The notes: generated from the letters alone by a model not told the origin. A DNA stretch of 64,000 nucleotides from Flavobacterium sp. KACC 22763 (GCF_028736155.1 NZ_CP117879.1:868001-932000), one strand, 5' to 3'; shown: positions 27,609 to 35,456, counted from the stretch's first letter. Made by a program: numbers and translations.

Positions 27609-28009
27609 AAGCAATCAGGAATGAAAAGGCAGCACAGTAAATTTATAACTACCTTAAATTAATAAATTGATTTTTAGCATTAATCGTAGTTAAGATTTAG
27701 AATATATTTTGGGGTTACTTCAAATTTAAAGAAAGATAGCCATGAAATTTTTTTTTGTATGTTGCAGATTATAAAATGAAACACAAAAAATAGATTTTGG
27801 AACAATAAAATGCACTACAGTAACGTGAGGAGGCGTTTGCTCGAAAAACGAATTAGCTTGATGTTTTTGAAAGGATAGGAGTAAAATAAAGTATTTAAGA
27901 AAGAAATTCAGTTTTTGAAATCTTAAAAAAGCTCTTAAACGGATGCTACGGAAATTAAATAAAAAAGACTATCTTTTTTGAGACAGTCCTTTGTATGAGT
28001 TTTTTGAAA
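27609..28009 (-). other. Leader region of the adhesin operon and terminator of the preceding gene
   Basis: No gene is seen. Near the adhesin, CAAATTTA at 27721-27728 reads TAAATTTG on the minus strand, a fair -7 element, but no -33 element lies at the right distance, so the promoter call is tentative. It would give a leader of about 105 nt. The far end holds the terminator listed separately. Confidence 0.4.
27961..27988 (-). terminator. Rho-independent terminator after the Omp85-type gene
   Basis: On the minus strand an 8-bp stem (GACTGTCT / AGATAGTC, one G-U pair) with a 6-nt loop is followed by six T residues. It separates the barrel gene at 28010 from the adhesin operon. Confidence 0.8.
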
Positions 28010-29071
28010 TTAAAAAGCTTCGCCAATTCTAAAATAAACTCCCCAATCTCCTTTACCAACTGCACCGTCTAGACCAACATTGAATTTTGACTTTTTAAAT
28101 GGATTATATCGATAGCCAACGCCGCCGCCTGGATACATTTTCCAGTCAAAGCTTGGAGTGTCAGAACCGTAAATGGTTGCGATACCAAAAAAGCCCACTA
28201 GACCCATTTTTTTTCCAAAGTTGTAGCGGTATTCGCCTTGAATATCCATTAATCCAGCACCTCTATATTTTCCTTCAGAATAACCGCGAATATCTGTTCC
28301 ACCAATAGTACTCTGTTGTTCAAATGCCACATTTCCAAGACCAAATTTCCCAAAGACTCGAGCTGCAATAACATCTTTATTATCTCTAGTTGGAATATAT
28401 CTATTGGCCTGAAAGGATATTCGGTTAGAGGCCAATTCGTTATCTAAAAAATCAGGATAGGTAGACCAGTCCAGTTTAATTTTGTATCCCTTTGTCGGAT
28501 AATAAACAGCATCTCTTGTGTCGTAGAGTAAATTTACAACTAGAGCATTACTATGCGATACAGATGAAGGAGAGATGTTATCTTCATAAACCGTATTATA
28601 ATGCGCATAGGTATATGACAAACCACCATAAAATTTTCCAACAATTTTGCGTTGGCCTCCAAAACTTAATACAGTTGTTTTGGTTCCGTAATCGTAGAAA
28701 TCAGGCTGATCAATATCGTCAACATAAAACTGCGAATTCTGATTTCCGGTAAGAAAGAAGAACTTCACTCGCCATTTATCTTCATTCAAATACCATCTGT
28801 TAAAGAGAGCCAAGATATAAGATTTGTTGGTTGTATATATAGCTGTCATTCCAGACAATGATTTGGGAGAAATAGTATCGGCATGATTCAATTTATACAT
28901 TGCCATCGGAATTGCGCCAAACATAAAATCAAGGTTTCGATTATAACTCAGATAAGGCATTACTCGCAGTTCAATTTTTTTCTCTTTTTTCGGAATAGAA
29001 TCGACGTTTTTTTGTCCGAAAGTAGAATGTATAAAGACAACGAAAAGGAAAAAGAGTAGAAAATACCTCAT
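28010..29071 (-). CDS. Omp85/BamA-TamA type barrel protein without POTRA domains
   Basis: A 353-aa secreted outer-membrane protein with signal peptide MRYFLLFFLFVVFIHSTFGQ. The barrel carries YDTRDAVYYPTKGYKIKLDW and GGTDIRGYSEGKYRGAG, the latter being the conserved lid-loop motif (V/IRGY/F) of the bacterial surface antigen D15 family. BamA and TamA have N-terminal POTRA domains; this protein goes almost straight from signal peptide to barrel. Such short Omp85 members occur in Bacteroidota and have no agreed function. It could be a patatin-like transporter barrel or a specialised insertase. Confidence 0.82.
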   Translation of the reverse strand: MRYFLLFFLFVVFIHSTFGQKNVDSIPKKEKKIELRVMPYLSYNRNLDFMFGAIPMAMYKLNHADTISPKSLSGMTAIYTTNKSYILALFNRWYLNEDKWRVKFFFLTGNQNSQFYVDDIDQPDFYDYGTKTTVLSFGGQRKIVGKFYGGLSYTYAHYNTVYEDNISPSSVSHSNALVVNLLYDTRDAVYYPTKGYKIKLDWSTYPDFLDNELASNRISFQANRYIPTRDNKDVIAARVFGKFGLGNVAFEQQSTIGGTDIRGYSEGKYRGAGLMDIQGEYRYNFGKKMGLVGFFGIATIYGSDTPSFDWKMYPGGGVGYRYNPFKKSKFNVGLDGAVGKGDWGVYFRIGEAF

Positions 29072-29176
29072 GGAATAAATTTATTTGGTGAAACTTATAT
29101 TGGCGTAGAAAAATGCTTCTGGGTATTTGTAAATTTAGATAAAAAATATAAGTAATTGAAATAAAAAGAATTAAGT

Positions 29177-30373
29177 TTAAGCTGTTTTGCCAAATATAGA
29201 AAGTAGTTTTTCTAAAGCATTTTCAGAATGCAGTTGTTTGGCGTTTTTTAAAGTATTTTCTAAGGCTTTTTCAGCTCTCTCCAGCATGCGCTTTTCAAAA
29301 TAAGAAATAGCAGTTTTCATATCAGAAAATTGATTATTTGTTAAGCAATTAGCCAATTCAAAAGCATCGAGCAAAGCCAGATTAGCGCCTTTTCCAGCAA
29401 AAGGAGGCATTCTATGTGCAGCGTCGCCAATCATGGTTAAGTTTTCCTGCGTTTCCCAAGATTGATTAAACGGAAAATAATATTGCGGACGCGGAATAAA
29501 GTATAATTCTTTACTCTTAAACAACTCATCCCATTCAGAGCCCCAATCTTTGTAGATCTGTTTAAACCAATCGAAAATCTGTTTATTGTTTTTAAAATCC
29601 AAATCATTTTCTGCAATCCAACTTTCGGGAATTTTACTGCTAAGTAGAAACATCAGAGAGCCATCTCCTTTTGTGCCGTACATAATGGTTTGTTCCTTTC
29701 CTAAGGCAAGAACTTTTCCACCTTTAGAAAACTCAAAAAGATTGGGAGCATTTTCTTTGGCATTATAAATTGTGCCCTCAATCATAGTAATTCCAGAGTA
29801 AATGGGTTTTTCTGTGCTTATATAAGGGCGCACTTTTGAATTTGCGCCGTCTGCAGCAATTACCAAATCTGCATAAAGATTTGTTCCATTCTTAAAATAC
29901 ACTCGCCAGCCGTTATTTTCTTTTTCCATAGAAATAAACTGGCTGTCCCAAACAATGGAATCAGGAGAAAGAGAGTTTAATAAAATATTTCGAAGAACAG
30001 AACGGTCTATTTCTGGACGTGGTTTTGAAATATCTTGAAGTGAATCTTGATGGTTTTCTGAATTTGTTTGAAAAATGCCTTTCTGAATAGTGTGTTCGTC
30101 AAATTTCAATTCAAAATTCTGATTCACAATTCGAGCTTTGCTGGCATTTGGTCTAATATTTTTATAAAATTCATCTAATAAATTAGCTTCCTTCATGGCT
30201 ATCAAACCTGAATCTTCATGTAAATCTAATGGAGATCCCTTTACACGAACTTCTGAGTTGAGGTCTCTTTCATAAACCTTTACAATACTATTTTGTAATT
30301 GTAAAAGACGGGCTAACATTAAACCGCCCATTCCACCGCCAATAATGGCAACTTGCTTATTTTCTAGTAACAT
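29177..30373 (-). CDS. Tet(X)-like FAD-dependent monooxygenase
   Basis: A 398-aa group A flavin monooxygenase. FAD/NADPH motifs are GGGMGGLMLARLLQ (residues 12-25), VYERD, PEIDRSVLRNILLNSL and GDAAHRMPPFAGKGANLALLDA. The layout and motif wording (SPLDLHEDSG, MPPFAGKG) are close to Tet(X), which hydroxylates and inactivates tetracyclines. By eye, the SHQGN segment that carries a tetracycline-contacting histidine in Tet(X) is LGKEQ here, so the antibiotic need not be its substrate. It follows an AraC-type regulator by 30 nt on the same strand, suggesting a regulated two-gene unit. Confidence 0.85.
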   Translation of the reverse strand: MLLENKQVAIIGGGMGGLMLARLLQLQNSIVKVYERDLNSEVRVKGSPLDLHEDSGLIAMKEANLLDEFYKNIRPNASKARIVNQNFELKFDEHTIQKGIFQTNSENHQDSLQDISKPRPEIDRSVLRNILLNSLSPDSIVWDSQFISMEKENNGWRVYFKNGTNLYADLVIAADGANSKVRPYISTEKPIYSGITMIEGTIYNAKENAPNLFEFSKGGKVLALGKEQTIMYGTKGDGSLMFLLSSKIPESWIAENDLDFKNNKQIFDWFKQIYKDWGSEWDELFKSKELYFIPRPQYYFPFNQSWETQENLTMIGDAAHRMPPFAGKGANLALLDAFELANCLTNNQFSDMKTAISYFEKRMLERAEKALENTLKNAKQLHSENALEKLLSIFGKTA

Positions 30374-30403
30374 AGTTTTGTATTTAAAATCTATGTTGCA
30401 AAA

Positions 30404-31162
30404 TTATTGAGAGGAGAGAGCCGATAATAGTATAAATCGGTCGTTTTTGTTTTGAAAAAGTTCTTTCGGAAGTGAACCCGAAATTTTCTTGACTTCTTTA
30501 ATAAAATGAGTCTGATCAGAGAAGTTCTCTTCTGGAAAAAGTTTGCCTTTTGCTATATGTTCCAAAGAAGCTCGAAATCGAAGTATGGAGCAATATGCTT
30601 TTAACGAAATTCCAAAATATTGATTAAAATATCTGTTGATTTGACGGCTGCTCCAGTTCGCTTTTTCAGATAGCTCTTTTACGGTCATTGTTCCTTTGGT
30701 TTCATAGATAAGATGAAATAGCTTTTGTTTCCTGTTGTCTACTTCTTTGAGTAATAAGGAATGAATTTTTGCAGAGGCTTTTTCACAGAACAATTCAAAA
30801 TTTTCTAAATCATTTTCATTAAAATCCCAAAAATCTGAATTCAGTATTTTTCCAGAATTTAAAAGATCTTCAATGCTTTCATGAAAAATATATTCCGTGG
30901 CAAGAAGTTTAAAACTGATAACGAAGGTTAGACTGTTAGCCGGAATTTTCCCTTTTTCATATTGCTGAGTGCCTAAACCTAGAAGTCTAATTTGAAAGGA
31001 GGTTTCAGGAGTTTTTATAACCGATAAATCAATTCGTCCGTCGGGAAGACCGATTGTCTCTATAGTTTGATCCGATTTGTTCTCCATACACCAAAAACTA
31101 TCTACAAAATCTGAGAGATTTTTGCTGGGTTTAATGGATTGATATTTTAAATCGTGAATCAT
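30404..31162 (-). CDS. AraC family transcriptional regulator
   Basis: A 252-aa regulator. The N-terminal ~130 aa (LSDFVDSFWCMENKS...IGLPDGRIDLSVIKT) is a sensing domain common in flavobacterial AraC proteins. The C-terminal HTH pair spans ~155-240 (MTVKELSEKANWSSRQINRYFNQYFGISLKAY, then FSDQTHFIKEVKKISGSLPKELF). It lies directly upstream of the Tet(X)-like gene, which it probably controls. The inducer is unknown. Confidence 0.87.
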   Translation of the reverse strand: MIHDLKYQSIKPSKNLSDFVDSFWCMENKSDQTIETIGLPDGRIDLSVIKTPETSFQIRLLGLGTQQYEKGKIPANSLTFVISFKLLATEYIFHESIEDLLNSGKILNSDFWDFNENDLENFELFCEKASAKIHSLLLKEVDNRKQKLFHLIYETKGTMTVKELSEKANWSSRQINRYFNQYFGISLKAYCSILRFRASLEHIAKGKLFPEENFSDQTHFIKEVKKISGSLPKELFQNKNDRFILLSALSSQ

Positions 31163-31472
31163 TTTATCAAATTTAAAGTGAAATTATGAAATTCAGCATT
31201 CATTATGATAAAGAAAAAACAACGATAAAAAGGCTGTAAAGGTGTTTTGGAATTCATAAAAACAGCCTCGAAAAACTTAACATTGGATAAGTGTTTGATT
31301 TTTAGGGTTGTACATTAGGTTTTTTGTTTCCACGAAAAACTTAACATTGGCGAATAGGTTTTTCAATCTATCTTTGTTTATTATTTTTTGATGTTAATTT
31401 AATGATTTAATAACATTAAAAATTAGTTTAATTAAAAATAAATTTAATCAATTTCTTAAAATTAACAGAATA
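31163..31472 (+). promoter_or_regulatory. Divergent region with tandem promoters and an 18-bp direct repeat
   Basis: CGAAAAACTTAACATTGG occurs twice, at 31269-31286 and 31333-31350. The TTG inside the second copy is 19 nt upstream of TATCTTTG (31369-31376), a perfect TAnnTTTG promoter for the H1-like gene at 31473. The TTG inside the first copy is 17 nt upstream of TAGGGTTG (31303-31310), a weaker match. The repeat therefore carries the -33 box plus 14 nt of upstream DNA, as expected for a duplicated promoter with a shared upstream binding site. Confidence 0.65.
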
Positions 31473-31973
31473 ATGACAAAAGAAGTACTTGCCAATGAAA
31501 TCGATCAGGAAGTAGAAGTTGCTCCAGTTATCTCAAACAAAGAAAACGAACAGCAAGAGACTACGATTTCAGAAACAGAATCGACTGTTGAAATATCAAA
31601 ACCAAAACCTAAAAGGGCTCCAAAAAAAACAGCTGAAAAAGAAACGGCAACTGAAGAAATAACAATAGAAACTGAAGTTGAAGAAACGGTGTCTGAGGCA
31701 GAATCAGAAGAAAACGGAGACCAGCCAAAATCTAAAAAAAATAAAAAGATGAAAGACAAAGAAAAAGAGAAAAAAGAGAAAAAGAAAAAAGTAGCTGCTA
31801 AGAAAAAAGAAAAAGCAAAAGACAAGAAGAAAGAGAAGGCTAAAAAAGCAAAATTAAAAGCGAAAGCGAAAAAGAAAGCCAAAGCCAAAAAAGCGAAGGA
31901 AAAAGCAAAAGCTAAAAAGATCGCTAAAAACAAAGCAAAAAGATCTAAAGCAAAGAAAAACAAGAAAAAATAA
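31473..31973 (+). CDS. Histone H1-like lysine/alanine-rich protein
   Basis: A 166-aa protein with two parts. Residues 1-90 are acidic and Thr/Glu-rich. Residues 90-166 are almost only Lys, Ala and Glu, in runs such as KKAKAKKAKEKAKAKK, resembling the C-terminal tail of eukaryotic H1 and bacterial H1-like nucleoid proteins. It has no signal peptide or membrane segment, so DNA or RNA binding in the cytoplasm is plausible. The composition alone cannot exclude a ribosome- or polyphosphate-associated role. A strong promoter precedes it. Confidence 0.72.
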   Translation: MTKEVLANEIDQEVEVAPVISNKENEQQETTISETESTVEISKPKPKRAPKKTAEKETATEEITIETEVEETVSEAESEENGDQPKSKKNKKMKDKEKEKKEKKKKVAAKKKEKAKDKKKEKAKKAKLKAKAKKKAKAKKAKEKAKAKKIAKNKAKRSKAKKNKKK

Positions 31974-31976
31974 GAC

Positions 31977-32172
31977 TAATTGTGAATGGTGAATGGTTAA
32001 TTGTGAATTTTCCAAAGCAATCAGAAAATAGAATTATAAAGCCACAGATTATAAGATTAGCACAGATTTTTAAAAATCATTTTAATCCTTTAATCTGTGG
32101 CTATATATTAGAGTCTTGTATTTCACAATTAACCATTTACAATTAACCATTTACAATTAATCATTCACAATT
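31977..32172. repeat. Composite intergenic repeat between convergent genes
   Basis: It contains an inner palindrome (AGCCACAGATTA at 32040-32051 with TAATCTGTGGCT at 32091-32102). It also holds outer complementary words (TGGTTAATTGTGAA near 31993, and a 14-nt unit ACAATTAACCATTT repeated about three times at 32124-32168). The outer copy reaches into the last codons of the IS1595-like gene. Confidence 0.7.
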
Positions 32173-32623
32173 CTTCAGCCTTTTTCTTTAGCGCGAGTTT
32201 ATCAATTTTTTGAAGAAACTCTGGGTCAAATTCAGAATAGGCTCTTAATCTATATTTTTCGTCCCTGATTTTCATGACCAAGCGAATTTTCTGAACCATA
32301 AGCCAGATGGGTTCGTATCTTTTATGTCCTAATAAATATTGAATTTTCAGAATAGATAATTTTCTATGCGAAAGCGTCATCAATTCAATGCAGATCATCC
32401 AGTATCGAATAGGAAGATTGGAGTTTTCCATTACTGTTCCTGAGCGGAGACTTATGCGGCTGCCACATTTGCGACACTGAAATTTTAAATCATTCTGACG
32501 GAAAGAATGCACATTATGTCCGCATTTCCTGCACAAAATTCCGTTTTCTAAACGCTTGTTTTTAAGCTCTTCAATGCAAGTTGCTTCATCAGAATATTTT
32601 TCAAAATAGGCGCGTAACTCCAT
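32165..32623 (-). CDS. IS1595-type transposase N-terminal domain protein without catalytic domain
   Basis: A 152-aa protein read from the ATG at 32623 (MELRAYFEKYSDEATC); an upstream ATG at 32683 would add 20 poorly fitting residues. The N-terminal ~65 aa are a transposase zinc ribbon (CRKCGHNVHSFRQNDLKFQCRKCGSRIS, Cx2C twice), followed by SGTVMENSNLPIRYWMICIELM and a helical segment like that preceding the catalytic core in IS1595 transposases. The DDE-type ISXO2 domain that should follow is missing; the protein ends KIDKLALKKKAEEL. No inverted repeats of an IS surround it. It may be a domesticated DNA-binding relic. Confidence 0.7.
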   Translation of the reverse strand: MELRAYFEKYSDEATCIEELKNKRLENGILCRKCGHNVHSFRQNDLKFQCRKCGSRISLRSGTVMENSNLPIRYWMICIELMTLSHRKLSILKIQYLLGHKRYEPIWLMVQKIRLVMKIRDEKYRLRAYSEFDPEFLQKIDKLALKKKAEEL

Positions 32624-32697
32624 TAATACAAATTCATATTTACGTTTCGAAATATAAAATATTTTAAAAGAAACGAATAACAATTTGTATAAAAAAT

Positions 32698-32731
32698 AAA
32701 AAGGAATATTCGTTCATGAATATTCCTTTTT
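32698..32731 (-). terminator. Terminator after the roadblock-like gene
   Basis: A 14-bp perfect inverted repeat (32698-32711 / 32718-32731) with loop GTTCAT and a T-rich tail on the minus strand. It sits 19 nt past the stop codon at 32751. Confidence 0.8.
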
Positions 32732-32750
32732 ACGAAGGGTAAAAATTGTG

Positions 32751-33128
32751 TTATAATTTAGCTACGATTTCTTTTTTGTACTTATTAAGGATAGATTTTG
32801 TCATACCTAAATTAGCTTTTGTAGAATCTACAGCCAGGTAAATAAAATACTCCTGATTGTCAGATACATCAATGATGTGCATTTGAGAACTTAATGTAAT
32901 CATAATGTTATCAATTACCTGTTCTTTTAAACCTAAAGCTTTAATAGCGTTCATTTTTGCTTTTACCACTTCCAGATTATAAGCCGATGCTAATTCAGGG
33001 TCAAAATCTGCCACTACAGATTGAGAATAGTATGACATGCCGCTTGCAATTTCAGCTACAGAAACTGCGATGAACCCAGGGACGTTCTTTTTTAGGTCTT
33101 CCCCAAATTGAGTTAAAAAATCAGACAT
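32751..33128 (-). CDS. Small protein with a roadblock/LC7-like fold pattern (tentative)
   Basis: A 125-aa soluble protein starting MSDFLTQFGEDLKKNVPGFIAVSVAE. The order of predicted elements (strand at GFIAVSVAEI, helix ~47-67, strands at IMITLSSQMHIIDVS and EYFIYLAVD, final helix SILNKYKKEI) resembles the roadblock/LC7 family that includes MglB. No diagnostic residue proves this. The gene is single, with its own terminator. Function unknown. Confidence 0.6.
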   Translation of the reverse strand: MSDFLTQFGEDLKKNVPGFIAVSVAEIASGMSYYSQSVVADFDPELASAYNLEVVKAKMNAIKALGLKEQVIDNIMITLSSQMHIIDVSDNQEYFIYLAVDSTKANLGMTKSILNKYKKEIVAKL

Positions 33129-33329
33129 AACGTTAGAATTTTAGTTGTTGTAAATAAGATTGAATTGTTTTGGATAAAGGCAAAATTAGGGATACAATAT
33201 TATTTAATTATCCGTAATGCGTACCTTTTTTTATACAATAATTAAAAAATAACATAAGGCTGATAAAATCAATTTTTTGTTCTTTCAGCTGAATTTTGTT
33301 TTGGTTTGAAAATGAAATGATTAAACTAA

Positions 33330-33373
33330 AAAATGCTTCTGAAAAGCGTTTATGCGCCTCTCAAAAGCATTTT
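33330..33373 (-). terminator. Terminator after the nitroreductase gene
   Basis: Arms 33330-33348 and 33355-33373. The three positions that mismatch on the plus strand become G-U pairs on the minus strand, so the hairpin forms fully only in the leftward transcript. A T-rich tail follows in that direction. Confidence 0.75.
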
Positions 33374-33395
33374 CATTTAAGCAAAAAATAATTTT

Positions 33396-34028
33396 TTACT
33401 TGATTTCTGTTATAAATTCTTCTTGAGCAGTTCTTACTTTTTTCAAGTTTACCAACCAGTCGTTAGCATCATCTCTATAACCAAGAGGTAGAACTAAAAC
33501 ACTATTTAAACCAAGTTCGTTTAAGCCCAAAAGTTTATCTACTTCAGCAGGAATAAAACCTTCCATTGGAGTTGCGTCTACTTGCTGTTCAGCAGCAGCA
33601 GCGATTGCGATACCAAACGAAATATAAGCTTGTTTTGCAGCATGATGAGCGTGCCATTCTTGACCAAGAGGCTCGTACATTCCCCAAAGTCTTTGTTTGT
33701 ACTCGTCCATTGCATCAGCAGGAATTCCTCTTTCTGCAATAGTTTTATCAAATACAGCAGAAATTTTCTCTAAGCTGTAAGCGTCCCAAGCAGCCCAAAC
33801 CAAAACGTGAGAAGCATCTGTAACCTGACTTTGATCAAAACTTACTGCTCTTAGTTTTTCTTTAAGTTCTTGGTTTGTGATAACAAAGATTTTATAAGGC
33901 TGTAAACCAGAAGAAGAAGGAGCTAGTTTTGCAGCTTCAAGAATATAATCTACTTTTTCTTGCGGAACCGCTTGTCCGTTCATTTTTTTTGTAGCGTAAC
34001 GCCACTTTAGTGCATCTATTAAGGCCAT
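33396..34028 (-). CDS. NAD(P)H-dependent nitroreductase family oxidoreductase
   Basis: A 210-aa FMN enzyme of the NfsB-like nitroreductase family. The N-terminal MALIDALKWRYATKKMNGQAVPQEKVDYILEAAKLAPSSSGLQPY segment holds the FMN phosphate-binding Arg/Lys and the APSSSGLQP loop; LNSVLVLPLGYRDDAND is the usual C-terminal FMN motif. It reduces nitro groups or quinones with NAD(P)H. It is divergent from an HxlR regulator across a 107-nt gap, a common regulator-target pairing. Confidence 0.9.
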   Translation of the reverse strand: MALIDALKWRYATKKMNGQAVPQEKVDYILEAAKLAPSSSGLQPYKIFVITNQELKEKLRAVSFDQSQVTDASHVLVWAAWDAYSLEKISAVFDKTIAERGIPADAMDEYKQRLWGMYEPLGQEWHAHHAAKQAYISFGIAIAAAAEQQVDATPMEGFIPAEVDKLLGLNELGLNSVLVLPLGYRDDANDWLVNLKKVRTAQEEFITEIK

Positions 34029-34135
34029 CTTTTTTAATTGATTAAAATTGTATTCAAATGTAAAAACTTTAAGTGTATTTTTGTCATCTGATTACCAAAA
34101 GTAACTGTAACATTGAGGTAACCTACTAATAGAGC
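34029..34135. promoter_or_regulatory. Divergent promoter region of nitroreductase and HxlR regulator
   Basis: TATTTTTG at 34076-34083 fits the rightward -7 element for the HxlR gene. CAAATGTA at 34055-34062 reads TACATTTG leftward, fitting the nitroreductase gene. The -33 elements are weak on both sides. The regulator's operator is expected between them, around 34085-34125 (GTAACTGTAACATTGAGGTAA contains repeated GTAAC/GGTAA words). Confidence 0.45.
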
Positions 34136-34492
34136 ATGATAAAAGAACCTATACACGATAAAAAATCGTGCAATCAGCATATTATGGCAGTACATGACGC
34201 CATGTATATTTTAAACGGAAGATGGAAAATTTCTATTATAGCATCATTATGCTTCAATACATTGAGATTTACTGACTTATTGCGAGAAGTTGAAGGCATT
34301 TCTGGAAAAATGCTGAGTAGGGAATTAAAAAACCTTGAAGAAAATCAATTGGTAACGAGAACTGTTCTTAATACGCAACCTGTTACGGTTGAGTATCAAT
34401 TAACAGAATACGGACATACCTTAAAAGAGGTCATTGATTCTCTTGCAAAATGGGGGCACAACCATAGAAAGAAAATTACAGGCAAAGATTAG
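34136..34492 (+). CDS. HxlR family transcriptional regulator
   Basis: A 118-aa winged-helix regulator with the HxlR signature: AMYILNGRWKISIIASL, FTDLLREVEGISGKMLSRELKNLEENQLVTRTV and VEYQLTEYGHTLKEVIDSLAKWG. A conserved N-terminal cysteine (C13 in KKSCNQH) is present, as in members that sense electrophiles or thiol stress. It probably controls the divergent nitroreductase. Its stop codon overlaps that of the convergent MarR gene by 4 nt. Confidence 0.9.
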   Translation: MIKEPIHDKKSCNQHIMAVHDAMYILNGRWKISIIASLCFNTLRFTDLLREVEGISGKMLSRELKNLEENQLVTRTVLNTQPVTVEYQLTEYGHTLKEVIDSLAKWGHNHRKKITGKD

Positions 34493-34968
34493 CTTTTGCT
34501 TTTTATTTCAATAGCTCTTTGCAAAAAACCTTGACGAGTTAGATTCTGTTCTGCTTCTTCAATTGCTCTTAGAAGATTGTTTTGCGTATTAGTAATTTCG
34601 TTCAGTGTTATTGTCATAATACTCCAAACTGGTTGCATTTTTGAAACCAGTTCTTTTCCTTTTGCCGTTAATATGATGAGCCTTTTACGTTCGTCTTGTT
34701 TGTCTTTTTTAGAACTGATAATTTTTTCTTTCTCCAATTCTTTCAATAAACTGATGGTCGACGGATGGCTATAGCCAATTTCATTTGCAATTTCAACGAC
34801 ACTCAGCATTTCTTTTACATGCAGAGTGTAAATCACTGGAAACCATTTTGGTTCAAAATCAATATTAAAATAACTGTAAATCTGCGCTCCGTCCTTGCGT
34901 AATTGCTCGCTCAGACGCTGCAAACGTGTTGATATGGCTAAGATGCCAATTTCGTCAATTATATTCAT
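34489..34968 (-). CDS. MarR family transcriptional regulator
   Basis: A 159-aa winged-helix regulator read from the ATG at 34968 (MNIIDEIGILAISTRLQRLSEQ), which sits 2 nt after the upstream GNAT stop. A longer start at 34995 would overlap that gene. The DNA-binding part is LSVVEIANEIGYSHPSTISLLKELEKEKIISSKKDKQDERKRLIILT, the classical MarR wing with DERxR. It is co-transcribed with the acetyltransferase. Confidence 0.87.
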   Translation of the reverse strand: MNIIDEIGILAISTRLQRLSEQLRKDGAQIYSYFNIDFEPKWFPVIYTLHVKEMLSVVEIANEIGYSHPSTISLLKELEKEKIISSKKDKQDERKRLIILTAKGKELVSKMQPVWSIMTITLNEITNTQNNLLRAIEEAEQNLTRQGFLQRAIEIKSKS

Positions 34969-34970
34969 CG

Positions 34971-35456
34971 TTATGGATTTAATTTTAAATGGCAAAAAAC
35001 ATTGTCAGGTTTCATTAACGGAAAATCAACAGGAAGCGCTTCTTTTGGTATAGTTATAAAACTATTTTTTTCATAAAAACGCAAGGCAGCCTGCAATAAA
35101 GTAACCGTTCCTAAATATAAGTCTTTAATTCCGTTTTCTTTGCTGTATTCAATTAATTGCTCCAATAATTGCTGGGCAATTTGAAATTCTTTCCCTCTGA
35201 ATTCTTTCTTGACGAACATTTTTCTGATAGCGGCAGCTTCTGAATTAAATTTTACCAAAGCTATTGTACCAACCAATTTTCCATCAATAAAAGCACCCAG
35301 AAAAATCCCGCCTGGCTTAAAGTAAAAGTTTGCAATATCCTGTAAATCGGGCTGATCTTCTAAAGTAATAGGAACATTAAATTCTTTTTGCTGAATGTTT
35401 AATATGAGATCAACGATTTCATTTTCGTACTCATTTTGTATAGGTTTAATCTGCAT
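34971..35456 (-). CDS. GNAT family N-acetyltransferase
   Basis: A 161-aa acetyltransferase. The acetyl-CoA binding region is AAIRKMFVKKEFRGKEFQIAQQLLEQL (the R/QxxGxG loop appears as RGKEFQ, slightly unusual), and LYLGTVTLLQAALRFYEKNSF is the motif B region. It is typically paired with MarR regulators, as here. Substrate unknown. Confidence 0.83.
   Translation of the reverse strand: MQIKPIQNEYENEIVDLILNIQQKEFNVPITLEDQPDLQDIANFYFKPGGIFLGAFIDGKLVGTIALVKFNSEAAAIRKMFVKKEFRGKEFQIAQQLLEQLIEYSKENGIKDLYLGTVTLLQAALRFYEKNSFITIPKEALPVDFPLMKPDNVFCHLKLNP

Noticed and set aside
31505..31963. A 152-aa open frame on the minus strand, rich in Phe and Ala
   Set aside because: It is the antisense mirror of the lysine-rich H1-like tail; AAA/GCA codons read backwards give TTT/TGC-type codons, which explains its openness and composition.
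32165..32683. A complete insertion sequence
   Set aside because: Only the DNA-binding half of an IS1595-like transposase is present, and no terminal inverted repeats or target duplication could be found; the nearby palindromes are of the dispersed intergenic type.
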